This document shows, piece by piece, positions 1 to 8,310 of a stretch of DNA of 64,000 nt. Location of the stretch: NCBI RefSeq assembly GCF_025273675.1, contig NZ_CP045809.1:2976001-3040000 (forward strand), given 5' to 3'. Numbering within the stretch: position 1 is the first letter of the stretch; every line of letters starts with the position of its first letter. This stretch comes from Gordonia pseudamarae. Lineage in GTDB: Bacteria > Actinomycetota > Actinomycetes > Mycobacteriales > Mycobacteriaceae. Made by a program: the position numbers and the translations under genes. The notes under the pieces are model-generated. The model searched no databases. It was given only the letters and a program-made list of their open reading frames with translations, and was not told where the DNA came from.

Positions 1-315
1 CACCATCGCGTCCCAGAACGAGATCCGCGTGGAGTCGGCGATCTCGGCCGCAGCGATGACATCGTGGGCCAGCGGCGAATGCACCGGCCAACGGGTCAGC
101 GCCCGCAGAGTCTCCTGCGCGTCGGCAGCACTCAGCGGGACCTCGACCTTGCGTGTGACGTTGACATAGAACTCCTGCAAGACCTGGACACTGAGCACGC
201 CTGCACGTGCACGACCCAACTCCGCAATCAGAGCCGACGCCACACCGTGCCGTCGATCGCCACCCTGATCGTAGGCGTAGAGCAGAACATTCGTGTCGAC
301 GAACTCGTGGGTCAT
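1..315 (-). CDS. VapC-type PIN-domain toxin (3' end beyond window)
   Basis: Probable PIN-domain ribonuclease toxin of a VapBC-type module. The 105 visible residues start MTHEFVDTNVLLYAYD, with the first PIN acidic residue at D7, and continue to FWDAMV, the usual second acidic region of VapC proteins. The C-terminal third lies outside the window. The ATG overlaps the stop of the upstream antitoxin gene as ATGA, the usual translational coupling of such pairs. VapC toxins cleave tRNA or rRNA and are held inactive by their antitoxin. The family is clear; the RNA target cannot be inferred. Confidence 0.85.
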   Translation of the reverse strand, partial: MTHEFVDTNVLLYAYDQGGDRRHGVASALIAELGRARAGVLSVQVLQEFYVNVTRKVEVPLSAADAQETLRALTRWPVHSPLAHDVIAAAEIADSTRISFWDAMV

Positions 316-551
316 CGCCTGTGCAACTCGTCACGCGTCCAGGTGATATCCCCGACCTTCATGGCCGTCCCACCGGACATGCGCTCGATTTCCTTCTCCC
401 ACATGGAGTCATAGTCATCGACGCCACCGGCCATGTGTTCGACCAACTCGGCAACTAATGCCGACACCGACGTATCACGCTCCGCCGCGAGCACCTTCGC
501 CTTGCGCACCAGCTCCTCGGGCAGTGAGAGCGTGATATTCCGATTAGCCAT
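312..551 (-). CDS. Antitoxin of the VapBC-type pair (ribbon-helix-helix)
   Basis: Small 79-residue protein whose N-terminus (ITLSLPEELVRKAKVLA, then a second helix rich in A, E and L) has the pattern of ribbon-helix-helix DNA-binding antitoxins. The C-terminal half (about residues 45-79) is charged and probably wraps the toxin. It is the first gene of the pair and overlaps the toxin start by four bases. A TACGCT hexamer ends 7 bases before the ATG and there is no Shine-Dalgarno, so the transcript is probably leaderless. The palindrome at 574-590 is the likely operator, since such antitoxins normally repress their own promoter. Confidence 0.8.
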   Translation of the reverse strand: MANRNITLSLPEELVRKAKVLAAERDTSVSALVAELVEHMAGGVDDYDSMWEKEIERMSGGTAMKVGDITWTRDELHRR

Positions 552-558
552 GTGAATC

Positions 559-564
559 AGCGTA
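559..564 (-). promoter_or_regulatory. -10 hexamer TACGCT, leaderless promoter of the antitoxin gene
   Basis: TACGCT fits TAnnnT and lies 7 bases upstream of the ATG at 551, so transcription would begin at or next to the start codon. No ribosome binding site is visible. Confidence 0.5.
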
Positions 565-573
565 GCACTGGAT

Positions 574-590
574 CACAGCCTTTGGCTGTG
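574..590. promoter_or_regulatory. Palindrome CACAGCC-ttt-GGCTGTG, probable toxin-antitoxin operator
   Basis: Perfect 7-3-7 inverted repeat centred about 31 bases upstream of the antitoxin start, over the expected -35 region. Position and symmetry fit autorepression by the antitoxin or the complex. Seen directly; binding is inferred. Confidence 0.5.
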
Positions 591-598
591 TCGAACAG

Positions 599-691
599 TC
601 AGGTGCGGCGCTCAACACCCCCACGGGAACAGTCGTCGTTGTTGTTTGCCGCTTCGGGCCTGACGAGAAGGTTGGTGTCGACCGCAATCAC
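599..691 (-). pseudogene. N-terminal remnant of a second VapC/PIN toxin
   Basis: A 30-codon frame starting with GTG reads VIAVDTNLLVRPEAANNNDD and then stops. IAVDTNLLVR is the typical first strand and acidic motif of VapC toxins, but the remaining about 100 residues of a PIN domain are absent from the downstream sequence. It lies next to the intact toxin-antitoxin pair and looks like a decayed neighbouring module. Short, so the call rests on this one motif. Confidence 0.55.
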
Positions 692-1135
692 GACGGCAGC
701 CCGTAGGACAAGAGGCGACCCGATCACTGATCAAGCACATAGCTGGCGGTCGGTACTGCGCCGCGTCCGGCATGATCGGCCGAGCATTGACCGATCAGGG
801 TTAGAAGGGCGTCACCAGGTGTTCGACGGCGGGCTGTGCGGTACCGAGGCGGCGACTGTCGTCGACAATCTGGGTGCTCGCGGTGCTCAACCTGATCGTC
901 AACGAGTGCTATCTCGTAACCGACCCGGACACCGATCCGATCCGGCACCATAGCGGCACTCCAGATAATCGGGTGCACTTCTCCCGTCACCCGGAAAGAA
1001 CTTGCGGCAACAGCGGTTCTGGCGGTGCCGCTGATAGAGGCGTCGATGAAGCAGCGGGCCGGGGGGCCCGTCGACGATCCGGCCGATATCGAAGCCGGGA
1101 TCTGGGATGGGCACATTCCCGGGTCCCGACACCGG
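692..1135. other. Gap without a recognisable gene
   Basis: I see no convincing coding region on either strand. Open frames here have no recognisable domain and no good start signal. It may be decayed sequence belonging to the adjacent toxin remnant, but that is a guess. Confidence 0.5.
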
Positions 1136-1765
1136 TCAGGCGGCGTGGGCGAGAATCCAGTCGACCAGCGGCCGAGTCTGACGCCAATCCTTGCGGACCC
1201 GATCGATGAGACCGGCCGTGTGGATGACCGGATCAAAACCGTAATCCTTTGCCACGGTGATGGATTTGTGCCGGAGCAGGCCGATGCGGGGGTGATCCTT
1301 CGGCCAGCCGCGCGGTGCGGTTTTCAGTTGGTCGCCGCCGACCTCCCAGCCTGCTTTCGTCAGTGTCGCCAGAATCGTCTCCAATTCGGGGCCGAACAGG
1401 TCGCTGTCGATGGCCTGCCGGACGGCGGCCAGGACCTCGGCCTCGGCGTGGTAGAAGCCTGCGGCGACCCGGACACCCGGTGCCGAGATCTCCACGTAGT
1501 AGCCGGTGGCCGGGGCCACCGCCACGAACGCCCCCTGGTGGGTCTTGTAGGGCGTCTTGTCCGTGGAGAAGCGGACGTCCCGGTACGGGCGGAACACCTT
1601 GACCTCACCGAACTCGGCGGCCAGTGCACCGGTCAGTTCGGTCATCGGCGCGGCGACCGCGTCGCGGTAGGTGTCCTTGTGCGCGTCCCAGAAGACCTTC
1701 GAGTTGTCGATCTCCAGATCGTCGTAGAAGTCGAGTGCGGCTTCCGGAAAACCCTCGAAGGTCAT
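1136..1765 (-). CDS. DUF2461 family protein
   Basis: 209-residue protein of the DUF2461/TIGR02453 family of unknown function, of normal family length. Family hallmarks are GFPEAALDFYDDLEIDNSKVFWDAHK near the start (with breaks in other members), a central RPYRDVRFSTDKTPYKTH segment and a C-terminal RRxPLVDWI-like end. The ATG at 1765 is chosen because the frame upstream runs into the 3' end of the next gene and because the family starts here. A TACGCT hexamer lies 7 bases upstream of this ATG, suggesting a leaderless transcript. No function is assigned. Confidence 0.85.
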   Translation of the reverse strand: MTFEGFPEAALDFYDDLEIDNSKVFWDAHKDTYRDAVAAPMTELTGALAAEFGEVKVFRPYRDVRFSTDKTPYKTHQGAFVAVAPATGYYVEISAPGVRVAAGFYHAEAEVLAAVRQAIDSDLFGPELETILATLTKAGWEVGGDQLKTAPRGWPKDHPRIGLLRHKSITVAKDYGFDPVIHTAGLIDRVRKDWRQTRPLVDWILAHAA

Positions 1766-1772
1766 GTGTGCG

Positions 1773-1778
1773 AGCGTA
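1773..1778 (-). promoter_or_regulatory. -10 hexamer TACGCT, leaderless promoter of the DUF2461 gene
   Basis: TAnnnT hexamer 7 bases upstream of the ATG at 1765, with no ribosome binding site between. It lies between this gene and the stop of the upstream propeller gene at 1824. Confidence 0.45.
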
Positions 1779-1823
1779 CCGGTGCGCGGACAGTCGCCTC
1801 GCCACCCGTCCGGTGTGCGCGGA

Positions 1824-3008
1824 TCAGATCCGGCGCACCTTCCAGATCCGGTCGACGCCGCGGTTCTGCGCATATCCACCGTCGAGGACGGCGCTGGACT
1901 TGTCGATCACCAGGAAGGTGTTCGGCTTCCACGCGAGGAGCTGGTTCGGCAGCAGACCGGTGGTGATCAGCCGGGTCACGCCGTAGGTCTTCTGGTCGAT
2001 GACCGAGATGTATCCGGCGAAGTAGTTGGCGGCGTACAGTGTGCCGCCGCTGACCACCATCGAATTGGTGCCGGTGCCGGTGAGCACGTCACGCAGGTGC
2101 CGGCCGGTGCGCAGGTCGTAGACCTGGACCAGGCCGAGATACAGATGGTTGACGTAGACGCGGTGGCGGCGGGTGTCGAGCGCGACGCTGCCATGCCCCT
2201 CGGGGCCGGGCTGCCTGGTGTTCCAGTTGATCTTGCTCACGACCTTGCCGCCGGGTCGGGTGATCCGGAACTGGGTGAGGCTCGAATAGTAGGAGGTGAC
2301 CGTGACCGTGGCCCCGGTTGCCGAGTCGTCGCTGATCTCGAGCCCGGCACCCATCTCATCCTGCTTGGCGTCGCCGCGCGGCATGACCGCCTGACCCAGA
2401 TACTCGAAGGTCTTCAGGTCATAGAACTTGAGGCCGCCGGGATTGTTCTGCGACACGATCGCGACGCCGAGATGTTCGGCGAACACGACCCCGTGGGCGT
2501 GGGGCACGCCGGTGATGTTTTTGAGTCGCTGGCCGCTGGTCTTGTCCCACACGTTGACCTCGCCGACCGCCGCGGCGGTGGTCCACACCGTGTTGCCGGT
2601 TTTCGGGACACCGATCTCGTACTGTGCGGCGATCGTGCCGTGTGCTGTGTTCTTGGCCTTCTGGGTGATCTGGATGCGCCGTTCGAGTCGCATCGTGGCG
2701 GGGTCGACTTCGAGGATCGCCGATTCGGAGGCGCCGTCCATCGGCGAGACGTTCGTCAGCCACAGATGCCCGGTCTCCTGGTCGAAGGCACCGCGATAGT
2801 TGCCCTTGCCGATATTGTAGCCGGTGATGCGATATCCGGGCTGCTGGGGCACCGTCGGGGCCGGAAGCGATTCCCAGTAGCGCGCCGCGGCATCGCGCTG
2901 CGGAGCCGCGTCGGCGTCCGGGGCCACCAGAAGTCCCCCGGCGACCGTCGCCGCGACCGCGACCGGCACCACGACCCGTCGACCAAGACGCTTGAACATT
3001 CTCGCCAC
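1824..3008 (-). CDS. Secreted YncE-like beta-propeller protein, probably iron-regulated
   Basis: 394-residue exported protein. Residues 1-35 form a signal peptide: basic MARMFKRLGRR, a hydrophobic core and cleavage after DADA. The rest consists of repeated blades with strings such as TGHLWLTNVSP, TVWTTAAAVGEVNVWDK, RVYVNHLYLGLVQVYD and TLYAANYFAGYISVID, the pattern of YncE/YVTN-type seven-bladed propellers. Such proteins act as binding scaffolds outside the membrane; the ligand is unknown. An IdeR/DtxR-like box sits 21-39 bases upstream of the start, so expression is probably derepressed under iron starvation. The gene is monocistronic or leads into the DUF2461 gene. Confidence 0.85.
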   Translation of the reverse strand: MARMFKRLGRRVVVPVAVAATVAGGLLVAPDADAAPQRDAAARYWESLPAPTVPQQPGYRITGYNIGKGNYRGAFDQETGHLWLTNVSPMDGASESAILEVDPATMRLERRIQITQKAKNTAHGTIAAQYEIGVPKTGNTVWTTAAAVGEVNVWDKTSGQRLKNITGVPHAHGVVFAEHLGVAIVSQNNPGGLKFYDLKTFEYLGQAVMPRGDAKQDEMGAGLEISDDSATGATVTVTSYYSSLTQFRITRPGGKVVSKINWNTRQPGPEGHGSVALDTRRHRVYVNHLYLGLVQVYDLRTGRHLRDVLTGTGTNSMVVSGGTLYAANYFAGYISVIDQKTYGVTRLITTGLLPNQLLAWKPNTFLVIDKSSAVLDGGYAQNRGVDRIWKVRRI

Positions 3009-3028
3009 CCCCGCACTCGTCCGAATGA

Positions 3029-3047
3029 TTAGGCAACCCTAACCTAC
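3029..3047. promoter_or_regulatory. IdeR/DtxR-type iron box
   Basis: The 19 bases from TTAGG through CTAACCTAC match the IdeR/DtxR consensus (TTAGGTTAGGCTAACCTAA) at 14 positions, including the outer TTAGG and the CTAACCTA half. It lies 21 bases before the YncE-like gene, where bound repressor would cover the promoter. The match is by eye; binding is inferred. Confidence 0.6.
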
Positions 3048-3101
3048 GGCTGTGCCACATACCAATAGCGGTTCACGCCGGCACACCGCGCCGCACGCGG
3101 G

Positions 3102-4004
3102 TCAGACAGGGATGTCCAGGCCCAGATCGAGCACGGTGACCGAATGGGTCAGGCCACCCACGGCGATGTAGTCGACACCGGTACGGGCGTAGTCACGTGC
3201 GACGTCGAGGGTGAGGCCGCCCGAGCTCTCCAGTTTTGTCTCCGGCGAGCGGGTGTCACGACGCTGCACCGCCATCTGGGTGGCCCACGGCTCGAAGTTG
3301 TCCAGCAGGACCAGCTGCGGCGTCAGCTCCAGCACCTCGTCGAGTTGCGCCAGCGAGTCGACCTCCACCTCGACCGGGATGTCGGGTGCGGCGGCGCGGA
3401 CCGCGTTCAGCGCGGCGGTGACCGAACCGGCCGCGGCGACGTGGTTGTCCTTGATCAGGGCCGCATCGCCGAGTCCGAGCCGGTGGTTGACGCCGCCACC
3501 GGCGCGCACCGCGTACTTCTGCAGAGAGCGCAACCCCGGCAACGTCTTTCGGGAATCACGCACCTGGGCCGCGGTGCCGTCGAGCTCGTCCACCCAGTGC
3601 GCCGTGGTGGTCGCGATCCCGGACAGATGGCAGATCAGGTTGAGTGCGGTCCGTTCGGCGGTGAGCAGCGCCCGGGTGGGCGCGTGCACGGCGAGTGCCA
3701 CGTCGCCGCGCCCCACGCGCGTACCGTCGGCTACCTGCGCGGTCACCGTGTACTCGCCCACCCCGATCACCTCGTCGAATACCGCGAGGACCACCGGCAC
3801 ACCGGCGATTACACCGTCGCCGCGGCTGACGACTGCGGCGTCGGTCACGGCGTCGGCCGCGACCGTGGCCATCGAGGTGACGTCGGGCCCGTATCGCAGG
3901 TCCTCGTCGAGGGCCGTACGGATCAGCGCGCGCACCTCGTCGGTGACCGGGTCTCCGAGCTCGGCCGCCGCCACCTGGCCGATGAAGGCACCGGCCACCG
4001 TCAC
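3102..4004 (-). CDS. nadC: Nicotinate-nucleotide diphosphorylase (quinolinate phosphoribosyltransferase)
   Basis: Converts quinolinate and PRPP to nicotinate mononucleotide, the third step of de novo NAD synthesis. The 300-residue protein has the family motifs [28 protein letters not shown], the [14 protein letters not shown] loop and VLLDNF, and normal length. The start is the GTG at 4004, which overlaps the nadA stop as GTGA; longer versions would read through nadA. Order nadA-nadC is direct: nadB, which separates them in M. tuberculosis, is absent. Confidence 0.95.
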   Translation of the reverse strand: MTVAGAFIGQVAAAELGDPVTDEVRALIRTALDEDLRYGPDVTSMATVAADAVTDAAVVSRGDGVIAGVPVVLAVFDEVIGVGEYTVTAQVADGTRVGRGDVALAVHAPTRALLTAERTALNLICHLSGIATTTAHWVDELDGTAAQVRDSRKTLPGLRSLQKYAVRAGGGVNHRLGLGDAALIKDNHVAAAGSVTAALNAVRAAAPDIPVEVEVDSLAQLDEVLELTPQLVLLDNFEPWATQMAVQRRDTRSPETKLESSGGLTLDVARDYARTGVDYIAVGGLTHSVTVLDLGLDIPV

Positions 4005-5065
4005 TCCCCGGATCCCGGGTTGCCGATGGCGATCATCCGCTCGACGCTCTGCCGTGCCTTGGCGGCGACGTCGTCGGGCACGAACACCTCGTCCTTGCCC
4101 TCGCGCAGCGCCCGCAGCAACGCGGCCGGGGTGATCATCTTCATGTAGGGGCATGCGGCGCGGCCGTTGACCGGCTGGAAATCGATGCCGGGGGCGGCCT
4201 TGCGCAGCTGGTGCAGCATGCCGATCTCGGTGGCCACCAGAACCTGCTTGGCGTTGGTCTCACGGGCGGCGTCGATCATGCCGCCGGTGGAGAGGATCTT
4301 GACCTTCTCCGCGGGCACGAAGCCCTCCCCCGCCAGGTACAGAGCCGATGTGGCGCAACCGCATTCGGGGTGGATGAACAGGTCCGCGTCGGGGTGACTC
4401 TCGGCCTGTTCGGTCAGTTCGTCACCGTTGATGCCGGCGTGGACGTGGCATTCACCGGCCCAGATGTGGATGTTGTCGCGGCCGGTCTTGCGCTTGACGT
4501 GCGCGCCGAGGAACTGGTCCGGCAGGAACAGCACGTCCTTGTCGGGGTCGATCGAGGCGACGACCTCGACGGCATTGGACGACGTGCAGCAGATGTCGGT
4601 GAGCCCCTTGACCGCCGCGGTGGTGTTGACATACGACACGACGACGGCGTCGGGGAACTCGGCCTTCCATTCGCGCAGTTCGTCGGCGGTGATGGAGTCG
4701 GCGAGCGAGCAGCCGGCGCGCGCGTCGGGGATCAGCACCCGCTTGTCTGGGCTGAGGATCTTGGCGGTCTCGGCCATGAAGTGCACGCCGCAGAACACGA
4801 TCTCGTCGGAGTCGACCTCGGCGGCGATCCGCGACAGCGCCAGCGAGTCGCCCACGTGATCGGCGACGTCCTGGATCTCGGGCAGTTCGTAGTTGTGGGC
4901 GAGCAGTGTGGCGTTGCGGGCGCGGGCGAGCCTGCGTACCTCTTCGGCCCATTCGGCGGTGGGCTCGACGCCGGTGTAGCCGCCGGGTCCGTCCACCCAT
5001 TCGGCATCGATCAATCCGATTCCGGGCGTTGTCGCCGGGCGGTCGCTGGTGATGCTCATCGTCAC
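4001..5065 (-). CDS. nadA: Quinolinate synthase
   Basis: Condenses iminoaspartate with dihydroxyacetone phosphate to quinolinate using a 4Fe-4S cluster. The 354-residue protein has the conserved segments [54 protein letters not shown] and ACPYMKM, the last ones providing cluster cysteines. Start ATG at 5065. A strong palindrome 105 bases upstream is the likely NrtR operator, and the NrtR gene lies two genes away. Without a neighbouring nadB, iminoaspartate must come from an enzyme encoded elsewhere. Confidence 0.97.
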   Translation of the reverse strand: MTMSITSDRPATTPGIGLIDAEWVDGPGGYTGVEPTAEWAEEVRRLARARNATLLAHNYELPEIQDVADHVGDSLALSRIAAEVDSDEIVFCGVHFMAETAKILSPDKRVLIPDARAGCSLADSITADELREWKAEFPDAVVVSYVNTTAAVKGLTDICCTSSNAVEVVASIDPDKDVLFLPDQFLGAHVKRKTGRDNIHIWAGECHVHAGINGDELTEQAESHPDADLFIHPECGCATSALYLAGEGFVPAEKVKILSTGGMIDAARETNAKQVLVATEIGMLHQLRKAAPGIDFQPVNGRAACPYMKMITPAALLRALREGKDEVFVPDDVAAKARQSVERMIAIGNPGSGE

Positions 5066-5169
5066 TCCTCACGAGCAAGGGCTGTTGTGCGGGCCGGCCC
5101 TTCGTTCGACCGTCCTGGCCGTATGGCCGCCGACCCGGTGTTCGGCTCATCGGTGTCGAATCGCCGAGG

Positions 5170-5192
5170 GTTTTCGACTCATGGTCGAAAAC
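5170..5192. promoter_or_regulatory. Palindrome GTTTTCGAC-N5-GTCGAAAAC, candidate NrtR operator
   Basis: Perfect 9-5-9 inverted repeat in the 254-base interval between divergent nadA and the mycolyltransferase gene, about 105 bases from the nadA start. In mycobacteria NrtR represses the nad genes, and an NrtR gene is nearby. I did not match it to a published motif, so the regulator is inferred. Confidence 0.5.
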
Positions 5193-5319
5193 TCTGCTCA
5201 TCGTAACACCGCTCACAGACAGACCATTCCCGGCAGGTAGCACATCCGGAATACCGGGATAACGGATCACTAACAAATCGATAGCTTCGCTAACTTCTGC
5301 CACGTGCGTAACGACACTG

Positions 5320-6396
5320 GTGAGTATGGAACCGCCCACTCCTGCCCCACCCGCACCACGGCACCGCGGTGAACCGCCCACCGGTCCGGGAAACACCGGC
5401 GACCGGACGCCCGGCAGTCGGCGCAGGCCCCGGCCGGGGTATCCCGTCACCCGTCCTCTCACGCTGGTCATCGCGCTGCTGGTGGCCGCCACGGGACTGG
5501 TCGCGACCCCCGGCGACGCGAACGCCGCGCGGCTGATGTCGCTGACCGAGCACACCCCGCGCGAGTCGATGCTCGCGGTGTACTCGCCGTCGATGGGAAA
5601 GGTGATCCACAACCGGGTCCTGCATATGCCCGGCACACCGAGCGCCCCGACGTTCTACATGCTGCCCGGACTCGGCGGCGCCGAGGACGGCATCTCCTGG
5701 TACGACAACACCGACATCCCGGGATTCTTCGCCCACAAACGGGTCAACGTGGTGATGCCGATCGGCGGGCGCGGCAGCCTGTTCACCGACTGGGACCACG
5801 ACGACCCCGTTCTGGGCCGCAACAAGTGGCAGACATACCTGACCCGCGAACTCCCGCCGATCGTCGACGGCGCACTGCGCACCACACGCGTCAACGCCAT
5901 CAGCGGGGTGTCCATGTCGGGCGGCCCGGCCCTCGACCTGGCCATCCAGGCACCGCACCTGTATCGGGCGGTCGCCTCCTACAGCGGCTGCCCCGGCACC
6001 ACCGGGCCACTCGGCGGTGCGGCCGTGGTGGCGATGGTGACCCGCCAGGGCGGCAACATCGGCAACATGTGGGGGCCTCCCGGCCCGCGGTGGGCGGCAC
6101 ACGATCCGACCCGCAACGCCGCCGCGCTGCGGGGCAAGACGATCTTCCTCTCGGCAGCGTCAGGAGTTCCCGGCCGGATCGACGGCAGGGTCGGCGACCG
6201 GCTCGCGGGCCTGGCCGGCGGCGGCATCATCGAGGCGGTGACCCGCCGGTGCACCGCCGACATGTCGGCGCGCCTGACCGGACTCGGGATCGCGCACACG
6301 TTCTCGGCGCGGGCCCAGGGCTCGCATTCATGGGGTCTGTTCGCCGCCGACATGCGGTTGTCGTGGCCGCGGATCGCGCGCGCCATCGGCGCGTGA
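5320..6396 (+). CDS. Secreted mycolyltransferase / antigen 85-type esterase
   Basis: 358-residue exported alpha/beta hydrolase of the Ag85/Cmt family, which moves mycolic acids between trehalose esters and arabinogalactan in the cell envelope. A proline-rich N-terminus of about 44 residues precedes a hydrophobic export segment ending GDANA at about residue 69. The nucleophile elbow is GVSMSGG with Ser at about 178, and the catalytic His is in QGSHSWG near the C-terminus, as in the family. The start is GTG at 5320, or ATG at 5326. The substrate is inferred from the family. Confidence 0.85.
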   Translation: MSMEPPTPAPPAPRHRGEPPTGPGNTGDRTPGSRRRPRPGYPVTRPLTLVIALLVAATGLVATPGDANAARLMSLTEHTPRESMLAVYSPSMGKVIHNRVLHMPGTPSAPTFYMLPGLGGAEDGISWYDNTDIPGFFAHKRVNVVMPIGGRGSLFTDWDHDDPVLGRNKWQTYLTRELPPIVDGALRTTRVNAISGVSMSGGPALDLAIQAPHLYRAVASYSGCPGTTGPLGGAAVVAMVTRQGGNIGNMWGPPGPRWAAHDPTRNAAALRGKTIFLSAASGVPGRIDGRVGDRLAGLAGGGIIEAVTRRCTADMSARLTGLGIAHTFSARAQGSHSWGLFAADMRLSWPRIARAIGA

Positions 6397-6448
6397 CCAC
6401 GTGCGACCCGACCCGCCGGCACGTCGCCGCGAATCGGGCATCGCACCT

Positions 6449-6454
6449 TAGAAT
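6449..6454 (+). promoter_or_regulatory. -10 hexamer TAGAAT, leaderless promoter of nrtR
   Basis: TAGAAT lies 7 bases upstream of the ATG at 6462, with no Shine-Dalgarno in between, the arrangement of a leaderless mycobacterial-type promoter. Confidence 0.5.
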
Positions 6455-6461
6455 CGACGCC

Positions 6462-7259
6462 ATGCCGCATGAGCCCGCCCATCCGCCGGCCGGCGATCGG
6501 CCGGCGCCGCAGGCCCCCGACCGTCAGCCGTTGCGCGTGGAGGTGCTCAGCGCGGTGTTCCAGGTGCGCACGATCGGCGACGACGGCACACCCCGACTGT
6601 GCGTGCTGCTGCACGATGTCAACGGCGCCCGCGACAACGACAACGGCGGATCCCGCGCCACCGGCGCGCCGGGCGGCCCGTGGGCGCTCCCCGGCGGCGA
6701 CGTCGGGCCGGAGGAAACCCTCGCCCAGAGCGCCAGACGTCATCTGGCCGATGATCTCGATGTCGCGGGACTGGCCCACCTCGAACAGTTGTCGGTGTTC
6801 TCGGCGCCGCACCGGATCCCGGATACCCGGACCATCGCCTCAACCTATCTGGGCCTGCTGCCCAGCGACGCCGAGACCACATTGCCCGACGGCGCGGTAT
6901 GGGCACAGGTGGACACCCCCGACCGGGCGGCCTCGGCACTGATCTACGACCACGGCGAGATCATCGATGCCGCCCGCCACCGGCTCGCCGCGAAACTCTC
7001 CTACACCAACATCGCCTTCGCCCTCGCGCCGGAGCGGTTCGCGATGTCGGAGCTGTCTGAAATATACTGTGCGGCAATGGGTTACATGGTCGACACGACG
7101 AATCTGCTGCGGGTACTGTCCCGGCGGGCGGTCGTGGTGGCCACCGGCACCGTCGGCAAGACCGGCCGCAGCGGGGGCCGACCGCCCGCGCTGTATCGGT
7201 TCGCCGATTCCGAACTGAGGGTCACCGACGAGTTCGCGGCGCTGCGACCGCCGATGTGA
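6462..7259 (+). CDS. nrtR: NrtR-type Nudix transcriptional regulator of NAD synthesis
   Basis: 265-residue two-domain protein. Residues about 20-165 form a Nudix fold, but the box GGDVGPEETLAQSARRHLADD has His where the catalytic RE glutamate should be, so it probably binds rather than hydrolyses ADP-ribose. Residues about 180-265 (LSYTNIAFALAPERFAMSEL to GRSGGRPPALYRF) form the winged-helix domain of NrtR. Mycobacterial NrtR represses nadABC, and this gene sits close to nadA-nadC; the same Nudix neighbour (Rv1593c) lies by nadA in M. tuberculosis. Its own promoter looks leaderless. Confidence 0.85.
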   Translation: MPHEPAHPPAGDRPAPQAPDRQPLRVEVLSAVFQVRTIGDDGTPRLCVLLHDVNGARDNDNGGSRATGAPGGPWALPGGDVGPEETLAQSARRHLADDLDVAGLAHLEQLSVFSAPHRIPDTRTIASTYLGLLPSDAETTLPDGAVWAQVDTPDRAASALIYDHGEIIDAARHRLAAKLSYTNIAFALAPERFAMSELSEIYCAAMGYMVDTTNLLRVLSRRAVVVATGTVGKTGRSGGRPPALYRFADSELRVTDEFAALRPPM

Positions 7260-7324
7260 CCGGACGGTGCGTCCCCGGGGGACACACAGACCAGGGACGT
7301 GCACACCCGGCCCGACAACCGGGA

Positions 7325-7936
7325 TCAGGATGCCGGGGTGAGGTCCCCGGCCTCCACCGGCAGATCGCCGACCCCCAGATCCGGGTCGGCACTGGACAGG
7401 GCGAACACGAGATACAGCAGTGTCGCGGTGAACGGCGCGCAGATCAGCAGCACCCACGGAGACGGGATGAGAGTCCACCAGTGTTCGGCGAACAGCTCGG
7501 CGCCGAACTCGTAGGTGGCCCCGACCGGCAACGTCTTCGGGTCGTCGAATCGCCATGCCGTCAGCCGATCACCGACCACGGCGGCGATCACCGACCCGGC
7601 GACCGTGGCCACACCGAGCGCCAGATATCCGACCGGACCGCGCCAGGGCCGCGCGGCCAGCCAGGCGATCACTGCGGCCACCAGCCCGAACACGAACAGC
7701 AGCACCGCCAGCCACGCCATCGACTCGTATTCGGCGGAGTCGCCGCCGCCGATGATCTCCGCGTACTGCGCCGAGAGCACCCGGCCGGTGACGGTCGGGG
7801 TGATCATCGCCCATACCGCACCAACGGCCGCCCCCAGCAACGCGATCGCACACATCACCGCGACCAGCGCCGATCGCGGAGGCCGGTGAACACCCGACCG
7901 GGCCGCGATTCCCACCACGGTCGGCGCACCGGTCAT
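7325..7936 (-). CDS. DUF2567 membrane protein, last gene of the biotin operon
   Basis: 203-residue protein with four predicted membrane segments (about residues 25-47, 75-97, 105-127 and 165-187), matching the DUF2567 family (Rv1591 position in M. tuberculosis). The ATG at 7936 overlaps the bsaP stop as ATGA, so it is translated with the biotin genes. The function is unknown; the conserved place behind bioB suggests a link to biotin or envelope physiology, but this is only context. A longer version would read back through bsaP. Confidence 0.8.
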   Translation of the reverse strand: MTGAPTVVGIAARSGVHRPPRSALVAVMCAIALLGAAVGAVWAMITPTVTGRVLSAQYAEIIGGGDSAEYESMAWLAVLLFVFGLVAAVIAWLAARPWRGPVGYLALGVATVAGSVIAAVVGDRLTAWRFDDPKTLPVGATYEFGAELFAEHWWTLIPSPWVLLICAPFTATLLYLVFALSSADPDLGVGDLPVEAGDLTPAS

Positions 7937-8310
7937 CGGTGATACATTTCCGTCGAATCGACGTCGCCGTGCCGGGAACACCGCGCCGACCACCCGTCCG
8001 GACGCACCTGCACCACCATCCGGCGACCGCACTGACCACAGAAGCGCGGGGGTTCGAGCCCGAGCCGCGCGGCGGGCGGGATCGCATCGGGTGACTGCAA
8101 CTCCAGCTCGATGCCGGTGAAGACGCCGAACCTGCACGGCTCGGCGAGCGGACCCGGGATGTGGTGCTCCGGGGTGGTGACGCCGGCGGCGGACGACCCA
8201 GGTGGGACCGTGCGCCTGCGGCGTGGCGTGTCGACCATGTCCGCCACTCTAGTGCCGCCCGCCGGAGCCGCTCCCCCGCCGGCGGCCACACCCACCGGAT
8301 CGACCGCCAT
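7933..8310 (-). CDS. bsaP: Biotin synthase auxiliary protein
   Basis: 125-residue protein matching the small gene directly after bioB in mycobacteria (Rv1590), shown to be needed by mycobacterial BioB to convert dethiobiotin to biotin and reported to carry an Fe-S cluster. Four cysteines are present: C59 (EPCRF), C91 and C94 (RFCGQCGRR) and C111 (ARCSRHG), enough to hold a cluster. The first about 45 residues are low-complexity. The ATG overlaps the bioB stop as TGATG and the stop overlaps the next ATG, so it is tightly coupled. The name rests on position, size and cysteine pattern. Confidence 0.8.
   Translation of the reverse strand: MAVDPVGVAAGGGAAPAGGTRVADMVDTPRRRRTVPPGSSAAGVTTPEHHIPGPLAEPCRFGVFTGIELELQSPDAIPPAARLGLEPPRFCGQCGRRMVVQVRPDGWSARCSRHGDVDSTEMYHR

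Noticed and set aside
724..1236. 170-codon minus-strand frame in the early gap
   Set aside because: No domain, poor start, and overlap with the 3' end of the DUF2461 gene. Composition looks like a random high-GC frame.
7271..7283. GTCCCC-G-GGGGAC as a terminator between nrtR and the DUF2567 gene
   Set aside because: A one-base loop cannot form a hairpin, and no T-run follows.
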